Shown here one piece after another: positions 1 to 12,217 of a DNA stretch of 64,000 bases; the stretch's first letter is position 1, and every line of letters begins with the position of its first letter. Under the pieces are notes generated by a model, which worked only from the letters and a program-made list of their open reading frames with translations, had not been told where the DNA came from and ran no database searches. Source of the stretch: Alisma plantago-aquatica (Eukaryota > Streptophyta > Magnoliopsida > Alismatales > Alismataceae); the NCBI GenBank assembly GCA_963693085.1, contig OY856410.1, positions 887,791,835 through 887,855,834 of the forward strand. Reading direction: 5' to 3'. The position numbers and the translations under genes are program-made.

Positions 1-1547
1 TTGAGTTATGAGATGCCCAACTCAAGATTTGGGTTGATATACACGTTCTTTGAGAAATTATAGATAAGTTGTAGGTGCTATTGACGATTACTCATATGTT
101 AAGTAATTAACTCTTATCAGAGTAATAAGATGATAAATAGCATGATTCTAGTGTGTATGTGCCAAGTGGGCATGTAATCTATTTATTTAAGAATTTTAGT
201 CTGCCTGCATGTATAGTATGTTGATTACTCAGTATATTACAGTGTTTTGAATATACTGCTCTTCCAAGTTTAGAATGATATACATGTTGTATTATAATTT
301 CAAATAATTAGACGTGACACCATAGAGATACCAGAGTCAAGTATAAGTAAGAGAAGGGTACAATGTGGAAAAGAGCTTTCTAGGAATAATAAAATAATAG
401 ACTTAGGAGCCCTAAACACCGTAGAACCCCAATGTGAGGTATGCACCTTAGGGGTGAAACGACCTAACCCTGGCAGCGTCCAGTATATGGGGGTCAGAAC
501 GTGCTATCAGGTGGCACGGGGGACGAAGCCCTAGTGGAAGTCTCCTTAAATTATAGTTTGCAGTGTCCAACATCAACTAGAAGTCCTGGTGGCACTAGAG
601 TGCAGAAAAGCCAAGAAGTGGTTTGACTCTCCGCCTGTGTGCTTAGGTTAGAGGAGGAGTCCAGTTTAGGCCAGAGAGTCATTTCCCTATTGTAGACCAG
701 GAGAGTAGTCAGACTTAGTATTTCCTAGGTGTGTCTGCTAAGTCTTGTACAGTGTGATCGTAGTGCACTATGAGTCTTCATATGTAGAGTACACTGCATA
801 TGACCGGGGCAGAATAAAATGAATGAGAGGTCAAACAAGTGTGCACAGTTATTCAATTATTCTTTGTATGTTTCTGAATTATTAGTTCTCTTTATGATCA
901 ATCAAGCATTTCATATGTTGATTCACTCTTATAGATATTTAGAGTATCCTGCCATATTTATGATTGTCAATCATTAGACTCTTTAAAGCTTACTGTTTTT
1001 ATAATTGATATCAATTGCTTAAAAGTATATCTATAATTATATCAGTGCTTTAGACTGTTTCTTTGAATTACTCATTCACTGAGCGAGTAGGCTCACCCCT
1101 CTACACACAATTTTTAGGGAAATCACAAGGACTTGAAAACGATATCATTGCATCAGAGTAGATCTTCCACAAGAGTTAAGTCTAAGTATAGTTAAGTTCA
1201 GTCAGTCCTTGTCACTCTAGGTCCTTGTAAAGAAATAAGAGAGAGTTGTAAATGATGATGTATAACATGATTCCTCTTTTAGCAATATGTGTGAATCAGC
1301 AAGTCTTATGTGCTTAAAAGTATGAGGAACAAAATGAATGTTCATACTTGCATTTTTACTGTTCAAATCAAATTAGAGAAATCAATGTTTAGACTCCCTT
1401 GTAAAGTTGGTTTATGTGGTTTAATGCGAGAAAACAAAGAGTTTTGAAAGAGAAGAAAAAGTTAAGGGTGATCTTTGTATTATGTTAAATCCTTAATTTA
1501 TGCCCTAATCTCATGATTAGTGGAAATTGTGAGATCGGGGTGTAACA
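1..1547 (-). repeat. LTR-like repeat F, copy 1 (cut by window start)
   Basis: From about 395 to 1547 this is a diverged direct copy of 8645-9794, including the stretch around 420-560, the segment with CACTGAGCGAGT and GGCTCACCCC near 1079-1100, and the end GGGGTGTAACA. Read on the minus strand it begins TGTTACACCCC, a common start for plant Ty3/gypsy LTRs. Bases 1-394 do not align clearly with the other copy and I see nothing coding there. No primer-binding site was found at its other edge, so the element type is inferred from the end sequence only. Confidence 0.55.
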
Positions 1548-2879
1548 TCCATGTTCTAATTTCTCATTGAATTCTTGCCTTACACCATGAAAAAACACCA
1601 TCTAGAGGAGCTCTGGTATGTCCATCCCTAATTACAAAGTCAAAATCATCCTACACAGAAAATTAAATAACTGTGTACTAGTAACATCAACTCAACACAG
1701 AATCATCAATTAATATTGATAATTATATATCTTGCATACCTTTAGAGAAGCCAACACATTTGCAAAACTTCTCATGTATTTGTCCCCAATTTTCAGCCAT
1801 AGGAAAGTACTTTATTTGTCAAGCATGTATCCCTAGCCATTCTTCTAGCTCTGAATATTCACCTCCGACGGGAAATCCCAATTCACTACAAACTTTGCAT
1901 TTCCATTTTTTACCTTTTGGGGGGGGACAGCTTTGCATGTCATGCATCCCCTTGTTTTTTTTCTTAGAAGTGGTTGAATCATTAATAAGTTTAAATTCCA
2001 AATCAGAAATATACCAATATACATTCAAGTTAAATGCACTACCTTCCTCACATCTTGGTTCCTTTTGATCTACTTCATCAATTCTAACTTGTTCTTCAGC
2101 AAGCAAATCATCTTCAAGATTGTCACCATCTTACATTGTTATGCACAGTTTGAAAATTATAAAAATGTATGAGATGAAAGATGTGTCATTTCCTCCTAAA
2201 ATGACAAGGCAATTTCCTAGTACGCAAAGGAACTAGGCACCCAAGAATCAACCCCTCTCCATGGAAGACTAGTGGATCAAGGTGTGTCCCTTGATAACAA
2301 TGTCCTAAGAATGTTACATGTGAGCCTAATCATTGAAGTTCCATGGATAGGCAATTCATTTTCATTTTCATTTTCTTTAGATTGTGCCATAAATTGAGTG
2401 TCTCAATGGTAGGTTATATGGACTAATTACACAACAAGAAATAGTTCCACAAAGATAATACCTAAAAAATGGATTTTTGAAGTACCATTAACATTCAAGT
2501 CATCTTCAATATCTAAAAAAAAGTATTAAAATTTGTAATAAGTGATGGAATGAGAATGATAAAGAAAATGGTTACACACAATTAGACACATAACTCACCT
2601 AGATCTACATGGTGGTGAGATTCATCTGTCTCATCATTGCTCATATTGAAACCTAAGGCATATGCACTTATTCTCTATATACTTCAATATATTCCAGAGT
2701 AATTGATACCCTCTTGTTGCGTTGCATATTTCCTATTTAACCAAAAGGTGATAATCATTTGTTAAATACTTAACAAAAATTTGTGAAAAAATTTGCCATC
2801 AAGTAAAAAAACTAAAAATTATGATACTATATAGAACCTACACTGTTCAAATACCAAAAGAATATGTTGATATATGTGT

Positions 2880-3905
2880 GTGTCAAGGAGGCTAGGTGGT
2901 TGGGTGCATTTATAATCTGAGTTGCGTTGAATAGACTTCGCCTTTTGTTTTATGTTTAGATCTGTGTTTACAATGGTTGAGATAGATTTTCCATGCATAG
3001 AGTTACCTAACACATACACGAGTACAATAGTAGAAAAAAATCACTTATAAAAATGCAACAAATGTAAGGAGTAGGACCGTATATTTATTTTCATGCTACG
3101 TAAAACTTCCTTATGGATATGCCATTACCTACCACATCAAAATTACATTGAAGAGACTTTGTTTTCTTATTTAGATGGACCTTTTTCTTGGCAGAATTTG
3201 GTGCAAATTTTCCATACATAGATTTACCTAAACAACCGATAATTCATATTAATAGAAAATAGAATGAGTGTGTGTGTTTTTGTGACTAAAATACCTGAGA
3301 TTTCAGTCCTTGGAATTGGATCACGATCTGAGGCATCAAAACTAGATTGAACAGATTTTTTCTTCCCATTTAGAGGAATATTTTTCTTGGCACTATTAAT
3401 GGAAGATTTCCCAAGAACAGGCTTACATAGAGACATGAAATGATTCACACTAAAAGAAGGAAATAGTTCTATAAAACAAAATGAGGGAGGGTGTATTTTT
3501 ACTAAAAAAATACCTAAAACTTTAGTTCTTGTCAATGCACCATGGCTTGAGACATCAGAAACAGACTTCAAATTTTTATTTAGATGCATCTTTGACTTTA
3601 CAACATTTTAGTCAGATTTTGTCTTTGCATTTAGACAAATGTCTGTCTTGGCACTATTTAAGACAGATTTCCTATGCACAGACTTACCTAATCACATCAA
3701 ATCATGGACATAAATAGAACGAAATTAATTATATAAAACATAGATTAGAATGGAAGGGTGGGTGGTAGTTATAGTTAATATACCTACCAATTCAGTACTT
3801 TGAGATGAACCATGAACGGATGCATCAACATCACCTTGAATAGACTTCATTTTGTGATTGAGGTTGATTTTTCATACACGGGCTTATCTAAACATATTCA
3901 ATAAT
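2880..3905 (-). repeat. Five tandem exon-plus-intron duplications in the second CACTA gene
   Basis: Five minus-strand units spaced about 200-260 bp apart each begin near TTAGGTAAGT-like sequence and encode a variant of GKS-M-x-GKS-x-NSAK-x-LN-x-K-x-KS-x-Q-x-FD. They lie around 2880-3010, 3120-3235, 3290-3440, 3600-3700 (running into 3540) and 3780-3900. Recognisable pieces are GKSISTIVNTDLNIKQKAKS, GKFAPNSAKKKVHLNKKTKS, GKSSINSAKKNIPLNGKKKS and KSIQGDVDASVHGSSQS. Each coding piece ends at a GTA(T/G) donor-like site. One unit has a frame break. Confidence 0.7.
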
Positions 3906-4116
3906 ACACAATAATATAAGGAAATGAGTTATTGAAAACACACAATCGATTACAATAACTAGTGCACTATTAAATACCACAATTGTGAACTTTTTTTAAT
4001 GCATAGGAAATTGGTATTTCATCATCCAAAATGTTTGAGCTTGTTGTCCTCTTTGATCCTAAATAATTAATATAGAAATTAAATGTAGTGATAGCTAATA
4101 GAAGTACATATACTTG

Positions 4117-4118
<2 letters not shown>

Positions 4119-4154
<36 letters not shown>
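4119..4154. repeat. (AT)n microsatellite
   Basis: About 18 uninterrupted AT dinucleotides inside the CACTA second gene, within a likely intron. Confidence 0.95.
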
Positions 4155-4157
<3 letters not shown>

Positions 4158-4727
4158 TGTTTTACTTGACTTTAACTCGCTCAATCATTGCTCAAAAGGA
4201 TCCTTATTGAAGGGTGCAGATGCAGCTGCCTTTTTGGCTTTCAAAATTCCATTTGTGGTTTGGAGCAATGATGAAAGATTCTCTGTTGCATATAGTAACA
4301 ACATTGAGAGAATGGGAAAGGATAACCCATTAACATTATTATCTTTTTACACTTGATAGGGAAAATACACTAAGAACAACTTGTTAGAAAAAAGAGGGGC
4401 AGTTCGAGGAAACTCAATCAAAATCGGTACATTTCAAATTTGATTTATACCTGTGTTTGATTCAAAACACATGTCAGATTGTACTTTCCTTTTGCTTCCA
4501 TTGGCCATCCCAAGATCCAAAGCTCATAACAATACTAACATAGGTTAAATAATGTATGGAAAAGAAAGAAAAGGGAACAAGGAAATCATTATAAGATAAA
4601 CCAAAAAATCTTGTTTCTGTATTGCAACTTCATCATCATTGTACTCCACTTCTATGATTTTATTAACAGACGTATACATCACCTTGGGAGGCATGTCCCT
4701 ACAAAGAATGTATAAAGCAATCAAATA

Positions 4728-7700
4728 TCATATGAATACAAGAACCACAAATTCAACAATCCTAAAAAGATAATAAAAATTATCATGCAATTCTTCAATT
4801 AATATTACCTCTAATCTCTTCCTGTTTTTAGGCTGTAGAATTTCTTTGACTATATTTTCAGACACTTTTACTTTTCTAGGTATATCAAACCTAGTCCAAG
4901 TTACATCATGGAAATCATCCAACCCACAATGAAGTAATGTTTTGTGACCTCTAGCCATGTGTTCATTTCTTTGTTCAACTGTGTTCTCATGTTTGTTGTA
5001 AACATTTCTAGGTTTCCAGTGACATACAACACTCCAATTTCCATCCATAGGATCCACTGAGTAAAACACTTGTTCGGATTGTATTGGGTAAATAAAGGGC
5101 TCATCTTTAAAGCTTCTCTTACTTGTGTCAACTAATGCAATGTTAAATTCATCAACTGAAAACCCTTCCTTGTCAATAATATACCATGAGCATTTGAAAA
5201 GATAATATGGATCCATCCTATGGTAGTGAATCTCAAAAATGTCATCTAAAAACCCATAGTATACTTCACCATTGGGACCATATGTGGCAATGCCACTATT
5301 TTGTGTGGAATGTTTAATGTCTACATCTTGACAACCAAACTTGTAACCGTTCAAAAAATAACTTTTGTATGAATAAACACATATTTTAGGTGGTCGAGAC
5401 AGATATTGGATATGTGTAGGAAGATCATCAAAAAAATTTAAAGAAGCAACTTGGAAGAAGAAGAGGATAGAAAATATTATGAGTAATGAAAGCAATAATA
5501 TTACGCTGAATTGAGGAAATGAATTTTCTTACGTGATCTTCAAACCAGCTTACAAATGTTTCGTAGTGTTGCAACTGTAATGTGAAATCATCCCATTTAG
5601 GGTGTTTCCATCTCAAATAATTGTTATGTGTCTTATTTATATATGCGAAATCAGATTTGGTTTCTTAAAAGTAGCATTTAACCAAAATTTAGTTAACCAA
5701 ATACTTACTTGACATAAGGTTGAACTTCCTCGGTATTAAGAAAGATGAAACATTGATCTTGATGCAATTGCTCATGTGTAATGGTCACAAGAGAAGATGC
5801 ATCGAGTGGACCATCTTGGTACCTTACAGGTTTGTGTAGTTTAGTTTCCACATCATGCAGGTACTTATCATAGAAATGCTTGCTTCCTCAACTAAGTATC
5901 CCTCAGCAATTCAACCTTCCGGTCTACTCTTATTCCGAATGTAGTTTTTCAATGTGTAGATATATCTTTCAATTGGATACATCCATCTAAATTGAACCAG
6001 ACCGGCAAGTTTTGCCTCAGTTGCAAGATGTACAGCTAAATGGACCATACCATAAAAAAATGCAGGAGGAAAAATCCTTTCCAATGTGCATATTATCATA
6101 GGAATTTTTTCTAAAGCCTTCATTTTCTCAATAGTTATGACCTTTGCACACAACTCCATGAAGTAAACACAAAATTCAGTTATTACTTTTCTCATAGGTT
6201 TTGATAATGCTTTTACTATAGCTATAGGAAGGATATGATGTAGTAGTATATGGTGATCATGACTCTTCATACCCATTAACTTCTTTTCTTCAAGTTGAAC
6301 CATATGAGAGAAATTGGAGGAAAATCCTTCTGTAAGTTTGATGTCCTTCAAAACAGACAATAGGTCATCCTTTTCTTCATTAGACAAGCTATCAATTGCA
6401 TGAGGAAGTTCCATGGTATTTTGAGATTTGGAAATTCTAGGTCACAATGATTTTCGTATCTTCATGTGTTGCATATCTAATCTAGATTTAATATTGTCCT
6501 TGCTACTACCATCTTTCTGTAGTATCCAACCCAAAATATTTTCAATTATGTTTTTCTCAATATGCATCACATCTAGATTGTGTTGTACCAACAATGAGCT
6601 CCAGTAAGGAAGCTCAAAAAAACACTTTTCTTTTTCCATCCTTCAGGTAATCCAAGTTGTCCACGAGAGTCATTATTTGGAAACTTTCCAAATACAATGT
6701 TATCATAATCTTTCCATAAATGTTGAATTTTTTCCCACCCTAAAGGGTGAGGAGGAGGTTCTTTTTCCTCATCACCATTGAAACTTCTTTTGTCAACATG
6801 CCATGAGTGATCCACAGGTAGAAAACAACGATGCCTTAGATACACACGCTTTTGACTATATGGGAGATAAATGGACCCATGATCAACATGATAATAATGA
6901 CATGCCTTGTAACCTTTAGTGCTCCATCCAGACAACATGCTATATACTGGAAAATCACTAATGGTCCATAAAAGCATTGCCCTCATACAAAATACCTCTC
7001 ATGTATTCACATCAAAGGTGTTAACGCCATCCCACAACATCTTCAATTCATCAATTAATGATTGGAGATACACATCTATATCGTTTCCAGGTGATTTAGG
7101 ACCATCGATAAGAAGTGACAACATTAAAAATGATTGATGCATAGCAAGCCATGGGGGAAGATTGTAGCACATTAAGATTACAGGCCATATGCTTCTGCTA
7201 CTTCCCGTTGCAATATTGAAAGGACTAAATCCACCGGTTGCTAAGCCAAGTCATACATTGTGTGGATCATTGCTAAATGATGGATGTTTAGTGTCAAAAT
7301 CCTTCCATGACTCAGAATCTCTAGGATGTACCATTTCTCCATCCTTACCTATCGCGCTAGTGGAGTGCCAAATCATCATAGGAACAGTCTTTCTAGAATT
7401 ATATAATATTTTAAGTCTAGGAGTTAAGGGAAAGTACCAAAGCACTTTTTGTGGTTTCCTTTTCCTAAGCTTTATCCTTTTTCCCTTATAAGTATCATTC
7501 CACCTGGAAGTATTACACTTTGGGAACCTATCCAAGTCTAGGTGTTCACCTCTAAATAATATGCAATCATTGGTACATGCTTGGATAACCTGATAATCCA
7601 ATCCCAAAGAAGACATGAGCTTTCTACATTCATACCATTTCATTGGAAGCTTATGTCCCTTAAGCAATACTTGATTTAAAAGTTCCAAATAATCTGATGT

Positions 7701-8219
7701 TGCCTTATTGATAATTTTATTCAAGCACTTGTGTCTAAATAGGTGAACAATAAATCATAGTTTAGAATATTTATCACAACCCGGATATAGTGGTTCACAA
7801 GCGTCTTTCAATAGTTCATCAAATTTATTATCATCATGTAGAGTATGTTCATTATCATTCACAACATCGTCTTTGATCATTTCTACATGATCATAGCAAG
7901 TATCATTAATCAATCCCTCTATATCATCAAAATGTTTATCAACATGTTGGTTGGAAAAGTTATCTTGGTTCTCATTGTGATACACCCAATTAGTGTAGGT
8001 TGATAGAAATCCATACTTGATAACATGCCATTGAATTTTTTTTCTATCATAGAAAAATTTGTTCTCACACTTCACACATGGGCAATTCACCTCAACATGA
8101 TTCCTAAAAGCCAAATCCAAAAAGGAATTAAATCCTATCATGAAAGCACTTTTGCATTGGTCATGTTCAGATTTTCCTCTACTAATCCAAGTTTTATCCA
8201 TGTCTCTTGAAAAAACCAT
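4728..8219 (-). pseudogene. CACTA transposase (TNP2/TnpD type), inactivated
   Basis: The gene would cut and join the ends of the CACTA element. It starts at ATG 8217-8219 (MVFSRDMDKTW). In order on the minus strand: an N-terminal zinc-binding transposase-associated domain (7755-8219, CPCVKCENKFF), a linker (7251-7724), the Tnp2 catalytic region (about 6573-7250, with MRAMLLWTISDFPVYSMLSG and a CHYYH motif), its end (6442-6639, HNLDVMHIEKN), DUF4218 (5911-6414) and a DUF4216-like C-terminus (4728-5495). The reading frame is preserved over long stretches but broken by in-frame TGA codons at about 7753, 7249, 6993, 6440 and 5910, and by a frame change near 6630 in an A/T-rich run. Family membership is secure from domain order; activity is ruled out by the breaks. 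Confidence 0.85.
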
Positions 8220-8296
8220 GTAATATCATTTAAATATAGTAGCAAGTCTACCATATCTGATATAAAATAATAAATTCAGACATGATAGAGAGTAAA

Positions 8297-8420
8297 AGTC
8301 AAGTAAATATAGTGATATATACAATCTAAAAGGCCATTCTAGGAAATACACACTACGAGTCAAATAATAGTGATATATACAATCTAAAAGGCCAGTCTAG
8401 GAAATACACACTACTAGTCA
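8297..8420. repeat. Tandem duplication of a ~60-bp unit
   Basis: Two adjacent copies begin AGTCAA at 8297 and 8357 and share TAGTGATATATACAATCTAA and CTAGGAAATACACACTAC with only a few differences. The unit lies beyond the CACTA transposase start and contains CACTAC on one strand and TAGTG in the same unit, so it may be part of the transposon's subterminal region. The intervals around it (8220-8296 and 8421-8644) show nothing coding. Confidence 0.75.
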
Positions 8421-8644
8421 AATCTGGCTTTCTATGTCGAGTAAGTCCTCCTTGTATTAAACCTAAGGATAGGGTGTTCAATGAATTAAGCATTGTGATC
8501 ATCATGTTCTCAGTATGAGATGTGGTGATGCTTAACAGTTCAGTTGTGGTAAATGTTAACAAATGGTATATGAAACGAATGGTTTACAGAGCTAAACTAA
8601 GATATGTAATGTGATGATTGAATTGTGAATGTAAAGACTGAATT

Positions 8645-9794
8645 AGACATGTAGATGCTCTGAACACTGTAGATTCCCTATGAGAGGTCTGCGCTGTAGG
8701 GATGAAACGACCTAACCCTGAGAGTGTAGTATACGGGGGTCAGAACGTACTAACAGGTGGTATGGGGGATGAAGCCCTAGTGAAAGTCTCCTTAAAAATA
8801 TAGTATGTAGTGTCCAACATCAACCAAAGATCCTGGTGGCACTAGAGTACAGAAAAGCCAATAGGTGGCTTGACTCACCACCTGTGTACCCAGGTTGAGA
8901 GGTGGAGTCCAGTTTTACGGCCCATAAGTGTGTCGAGGCCAGAGAGCCATTTTCCTATTACAGACCAGGGATGTTGTCAGGATTAGCATCCCGGGTGTGT
9001 CATCTAAGTCTTGTACAGTGAGATCGTAGCTTGTTGCGATTCTTTCACATGTTGTGGTACACCTCATGTGGGTTCAGGGCATAATAAGATGAATGAGAGG
9101 TTAAAAAAGTTTGTGCAGTTATTCAATTCTTTGTATGTTTTTGAATTATTAGTTCTCTTTATGATCAATCAAGCATTTCATATATTGATTCACACTTGTA
9201 GATATCTAGAGTATCCTGTCATATTTATGATTGTCAATTATTAGACTCTTTAAAGCTTACTGTTGTTATAATTGATATCAGTTTCTCAAAAGTATATCTC
9301 TAATTATATCAATGCTTTAGACTGTTTCTTTGAAGTACTCATTCACTGAGCGAGTAGGCTCACCCCTCTACTCAAAAAAATTAGGGAAATCATGGGGATT
9401 GAAGATATCATTGCATCAGAGTAGATCTACCATAAGAGTTAAGTCTGAGTATTGTTAAGTTCAGTCGGTCCTTGTAAAGAAATAACAGAGAGTCGTAAAA
9501 TGATGATGTATAACATTATTCCTCTTTTAGCAATATATGTGAATCGGCAAGTCTTATGTTCTTAAAAGTATGAGAAACATAATGAATGTTCATACATGCA
9601 GTTTTACTATTGAAATCAGATTAGAGAAATCAATGTTCAGATTCCCTTGTAAAGTTAGTTTATGTGGTTCAATGCAAGAAAACAAAGAGTTTGAAAAAGA
9701 AGAAAAAGTTAAGGGTGATCTTTGTAGTACATTAAATCCTCAATTTATGCCCTAATCTCATGATTAATGGTAATTGTGAGATCAGGGTGTAACA
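8645..9794 (-). repeat. LTR-like repeat F, copy 2
   Basis: Second copy of the repeat at 395-1547, in the same orientation, ending GGGGTGTAACA at 9794 exactly as copy 1 does at 1547, with scattered substitutions and small indels. The base after its end falls directly into Ty1/copia RNase H codons (starting at 9795), so this edge is a clean insertion boundary. If both copies were the LTRs of one element its gag-pol should lie between them, but only the CACTA element is seen there. Confidence 0.6.
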
Positions 9795-12217
9795 ATATGC
9801 ATTGAGCGCTGATGCAATCTGGGTTCCTTAGCTTGTGTAATAGATCCATTGTTGTCACAATATATCTCAATTGCGTCGTTGATGCTTGGAATGGCCCCAG
9901 GTTCTATGATGAACTTCATGGTCCATATAGCCTCCTTTGTTACACTATATGTGGCAATATACTCGGCAACTATTTCTTGCTTGGAACTCTTCCATCTAGC
10001 AGCTCCATTATTGAGACAGAACATGAATCTTGATTGTGATTTGTAATCATATTGATCAGTCTTGAAGCTTGCATCGATGTAACCCTTTACCACCAACTCT
10101 TCCTCTCCTCCATAGACCAAGAATTTATCCTTAGTCCTTCTCAAGTACTTGAGGATGTTCTTCATAGATGTCTAGTGAGAATCACCAAGATTTGACTAAT
10201 ATCTTCTCATCATGCTCAAGGCATACGAGACATCTAGATGGGTACACAACATGGCATTCATGATTGATCCAATTATTCAGGCATATGGAATCAAACTCAT
10301 GTGTTCCCTTTCTTCACAAGAACTGGGACATTAACTCTTGGAGATGGTCATTCCATTCAATGTTGGTAGGTTTCCTCTCTTTGAGTTATCCATGCTGAAT
10401 CACTTCAACACTTTGTCAATGTATGTGCACTGACTTAGTCCAAGAAGCCTTCTGGATCTATCTCTATAGATCTTTATCCCCAAGATGTAGGATGCTTCTC
10501 CCAAGTCTTTCAGAGAGAATATATTGAAAATCCATGTATTTACCTTTTGTAAAGTAGGGATGTCATTCCCCATAAATAGTATGGCATTTACATAAAATAT
10601 GAGGAATGTAACGATGCTACCTAACCTTCTTGTACCCACAAGGTTCATCTTCATTTTGAATAAAGCCAAACCCTTTGACTGTCTCATCAAAATGAAGATT
10701 CCAGCTCTGAGATTTATGCTTCAATCCATAGATTGACCTTTGTAGCTTACAAAATTTATTTGCATCCTTTGGATTGATAAAACCCTTAGGTTGTGTCATA
10801 TACACATCCTCAAGAAGATTCCCATTAAGCAATGTAGTTTTAACATCCATCTACCAAATCTCATAGTTGTGGTAAGTTGCAATAGCAAGCATGATCCTGA
10901 TGGACTTAACCATCGCCACTAGAGAAAAGGTTTTGTCATAGTCAATGCCTTGAACTTGTGTAAAATATTTTGCAACCAATATGCCCTTATAGGTTTGAAC
11001 TTTTCCATCTATGTCAATCTTCTTCTTGAAGACCCATTTTCACCCTATGGGTTTTACCCCTTTAGGTGGATCTACCAAAGTCCATACTTTGTGGGTATAC
11101 ATGGATTCCATCTCAGATCGCATGGACTCAAGCCATTTCTCAGACTTTGGTCCGTCCATAGCATCTTTATAGGATATTGGCTCATCATCTATGATCAATT
11201 CACTACCATCCTGAGTTACAACATATTCAAATCTTTCAGGCTCAAGGTGTGTCCTATTATATCTACAAGGTTCTTGTGTTACTTGAGGATTTTGCAACTT
11301 CACAACATTTTGTGATTCTCTTTATTTCTCTTGTTCATATATCGGTTCAATGTTTTCTTGTTGGTCTCGAACTTCTTTGAGTTTTACTTTTCTCCCACTA
11401 ATTCCTTTAGAAATGAAATCCATCTCAAGGAATGCAACATCCCTGCCAACAAACACTTTGTTGTTAGATTGGGAATAAAAGTAATATCATCTTGTTTCTT
11501 TAGGATATCCAACAAAGTAACATTTATCAGATCTTGGGCCAAGCTTTTCAGGAAACATTTTCTTGGCATAAGATTCACATCCCCAAATCCTCATAGAAGA
11601 CATATTAGGACGCTTCCTAGTCCATATTTCTTATGGTGTTTTCTAAACCGATTTAGATGGTACTCAATTTAGTGTAAACGTGACAATTTGTAGAGCATAC
11701 CCCTAGAAGGTAGTCATAAGCTCGGCTAAACTAATCATTGATCGCACCATATCCAGTAATGTATGACGACTTCTTTCTGTTATATCATCATGTTGAGGTG
11801 TTCCAGGTGGAGTCCACTAGGATACAATCCCAAGGGCTCTAAGAAGGTCCTCAAACTCTTGGTTTAAGTATTCTTCACCTCGATCAGAACAAAGTGCCTT
11901 AATACTTCTACCGAGTTGGTTTTGTACTTCATTCATAAAGTCCTTGAACTTTTTAAGAGTTTTTGACATATTTTTCATTAAATAAACCTAGCTATGCCAA
12001 CTGAAGTCATCAGTGAAGGTAATGAAGTATCGGTACCCACCTCTAATAGTTGTTCTAAAAGGTTCGCACACATCACTATGTATGAGTCCTAATAGATAAC
12101 TAGCCCTCTCATTGTTACCAATGAAAGGGGTCTTATCCATCTTTCCCAACAAACAAGGTTCACATGTCTCTATTGATTTGAAATAAAAAGAGTCCAGATA
12201 ACCATCTTTATGGGGAA
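9795..12217 (-). pseudogene. Ty1/copia polyprotein remnant: integrase, reverse transcriptase, RNase H
   Basis: Read on the minus strand from 12217: integrase core with a GKM-type linker and a CSDRGEEYLNQEF motif (near 11880), the integrase tail (11384-11600), the linker region SYKDAMDGPKSEKWLESMRS (11040-11303), reverse transcriptase with DVKTTLLNGNLLEDVYMTQP (10617-10850) and LGEASYILGIKIYRD (10400-10690), then RNase H (9795-10165; VKGYIDASFK, IYCDNNGSI, EPRLHQRSMHI). The integrase, RT and RNase H order identifies the copia superfamily. Multiple stops and frameshifts break it. The usual YVDD active site reads YVNA at about 10583-10594. The RNase H is cut at 9795 by repeat F. The N-terminal half of integrase, the protease and most of gag are missing at the 12217 junction; a gag piece survives at 17283-17420. 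Confidence 0.9.

Larger units (their letters stand above)
1740..4510 (-). pseudogene. Second CACTA gene (TnpA-like position), many small exons
   Basis: Downstream of the transposase on the same strand lies a chain of short open stretches separated by splice-like borders. Examples are an exon near 4170-4350 (NGILKAKKAAASAPFNKDPF), one at 3985-4055 after a TTTAG acceptor, a set of duplicated exons at 2880-3900, and a terminal open stretch at 1819-2106 with CPPPKGKKWKCKVCSELGF and SELEEWLGIHA, followed by a donor-like GGTATGC at about 1737-1743. I do not recognise the protein. By position it corresponds to the DNA-binding TnpA-type product of En/Spm elements, which is inference. Some exons contain stops or frame changes, so the copy is probably dead. 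The exon calls are by eye. Confidence 0.5.
1548..8300 (-). mobile_element. CACTA (En/Spm) DNA transposon, autonomous type but decayed
   Basis: The block holds a minus-strand CACTA transposase gene (about 8219 to 4640) followed by a second multi-exon gene (about 4510 to 1740), which is the usual two-gene layout of plant En/Spm elements. Exact ends are not resolved. CACAACAAGAAATAG at about 2432 resembles a degraded CACTACAAGAAA terminus but would exclude part of the second gene, and TAGTG occurs near 8311 and 8369. No convincing terminal inverted repeat pair or 3-bp target duplication was established. Confidence 0.75.

Noticed and set aside
2432..2446. CACTA terminal sequence CACAACAAGAAATAG
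   Set aside because: Tempting as the element end, but no matching inverted copy was found near 8300 and coding-like exons continue beyond it.
4119..4154. AT-repeat tracts (also 17760-17793 and 19522-19567) as replication origins
   Set aside because: Simple dinucleotide microsatellites with no supporting context.
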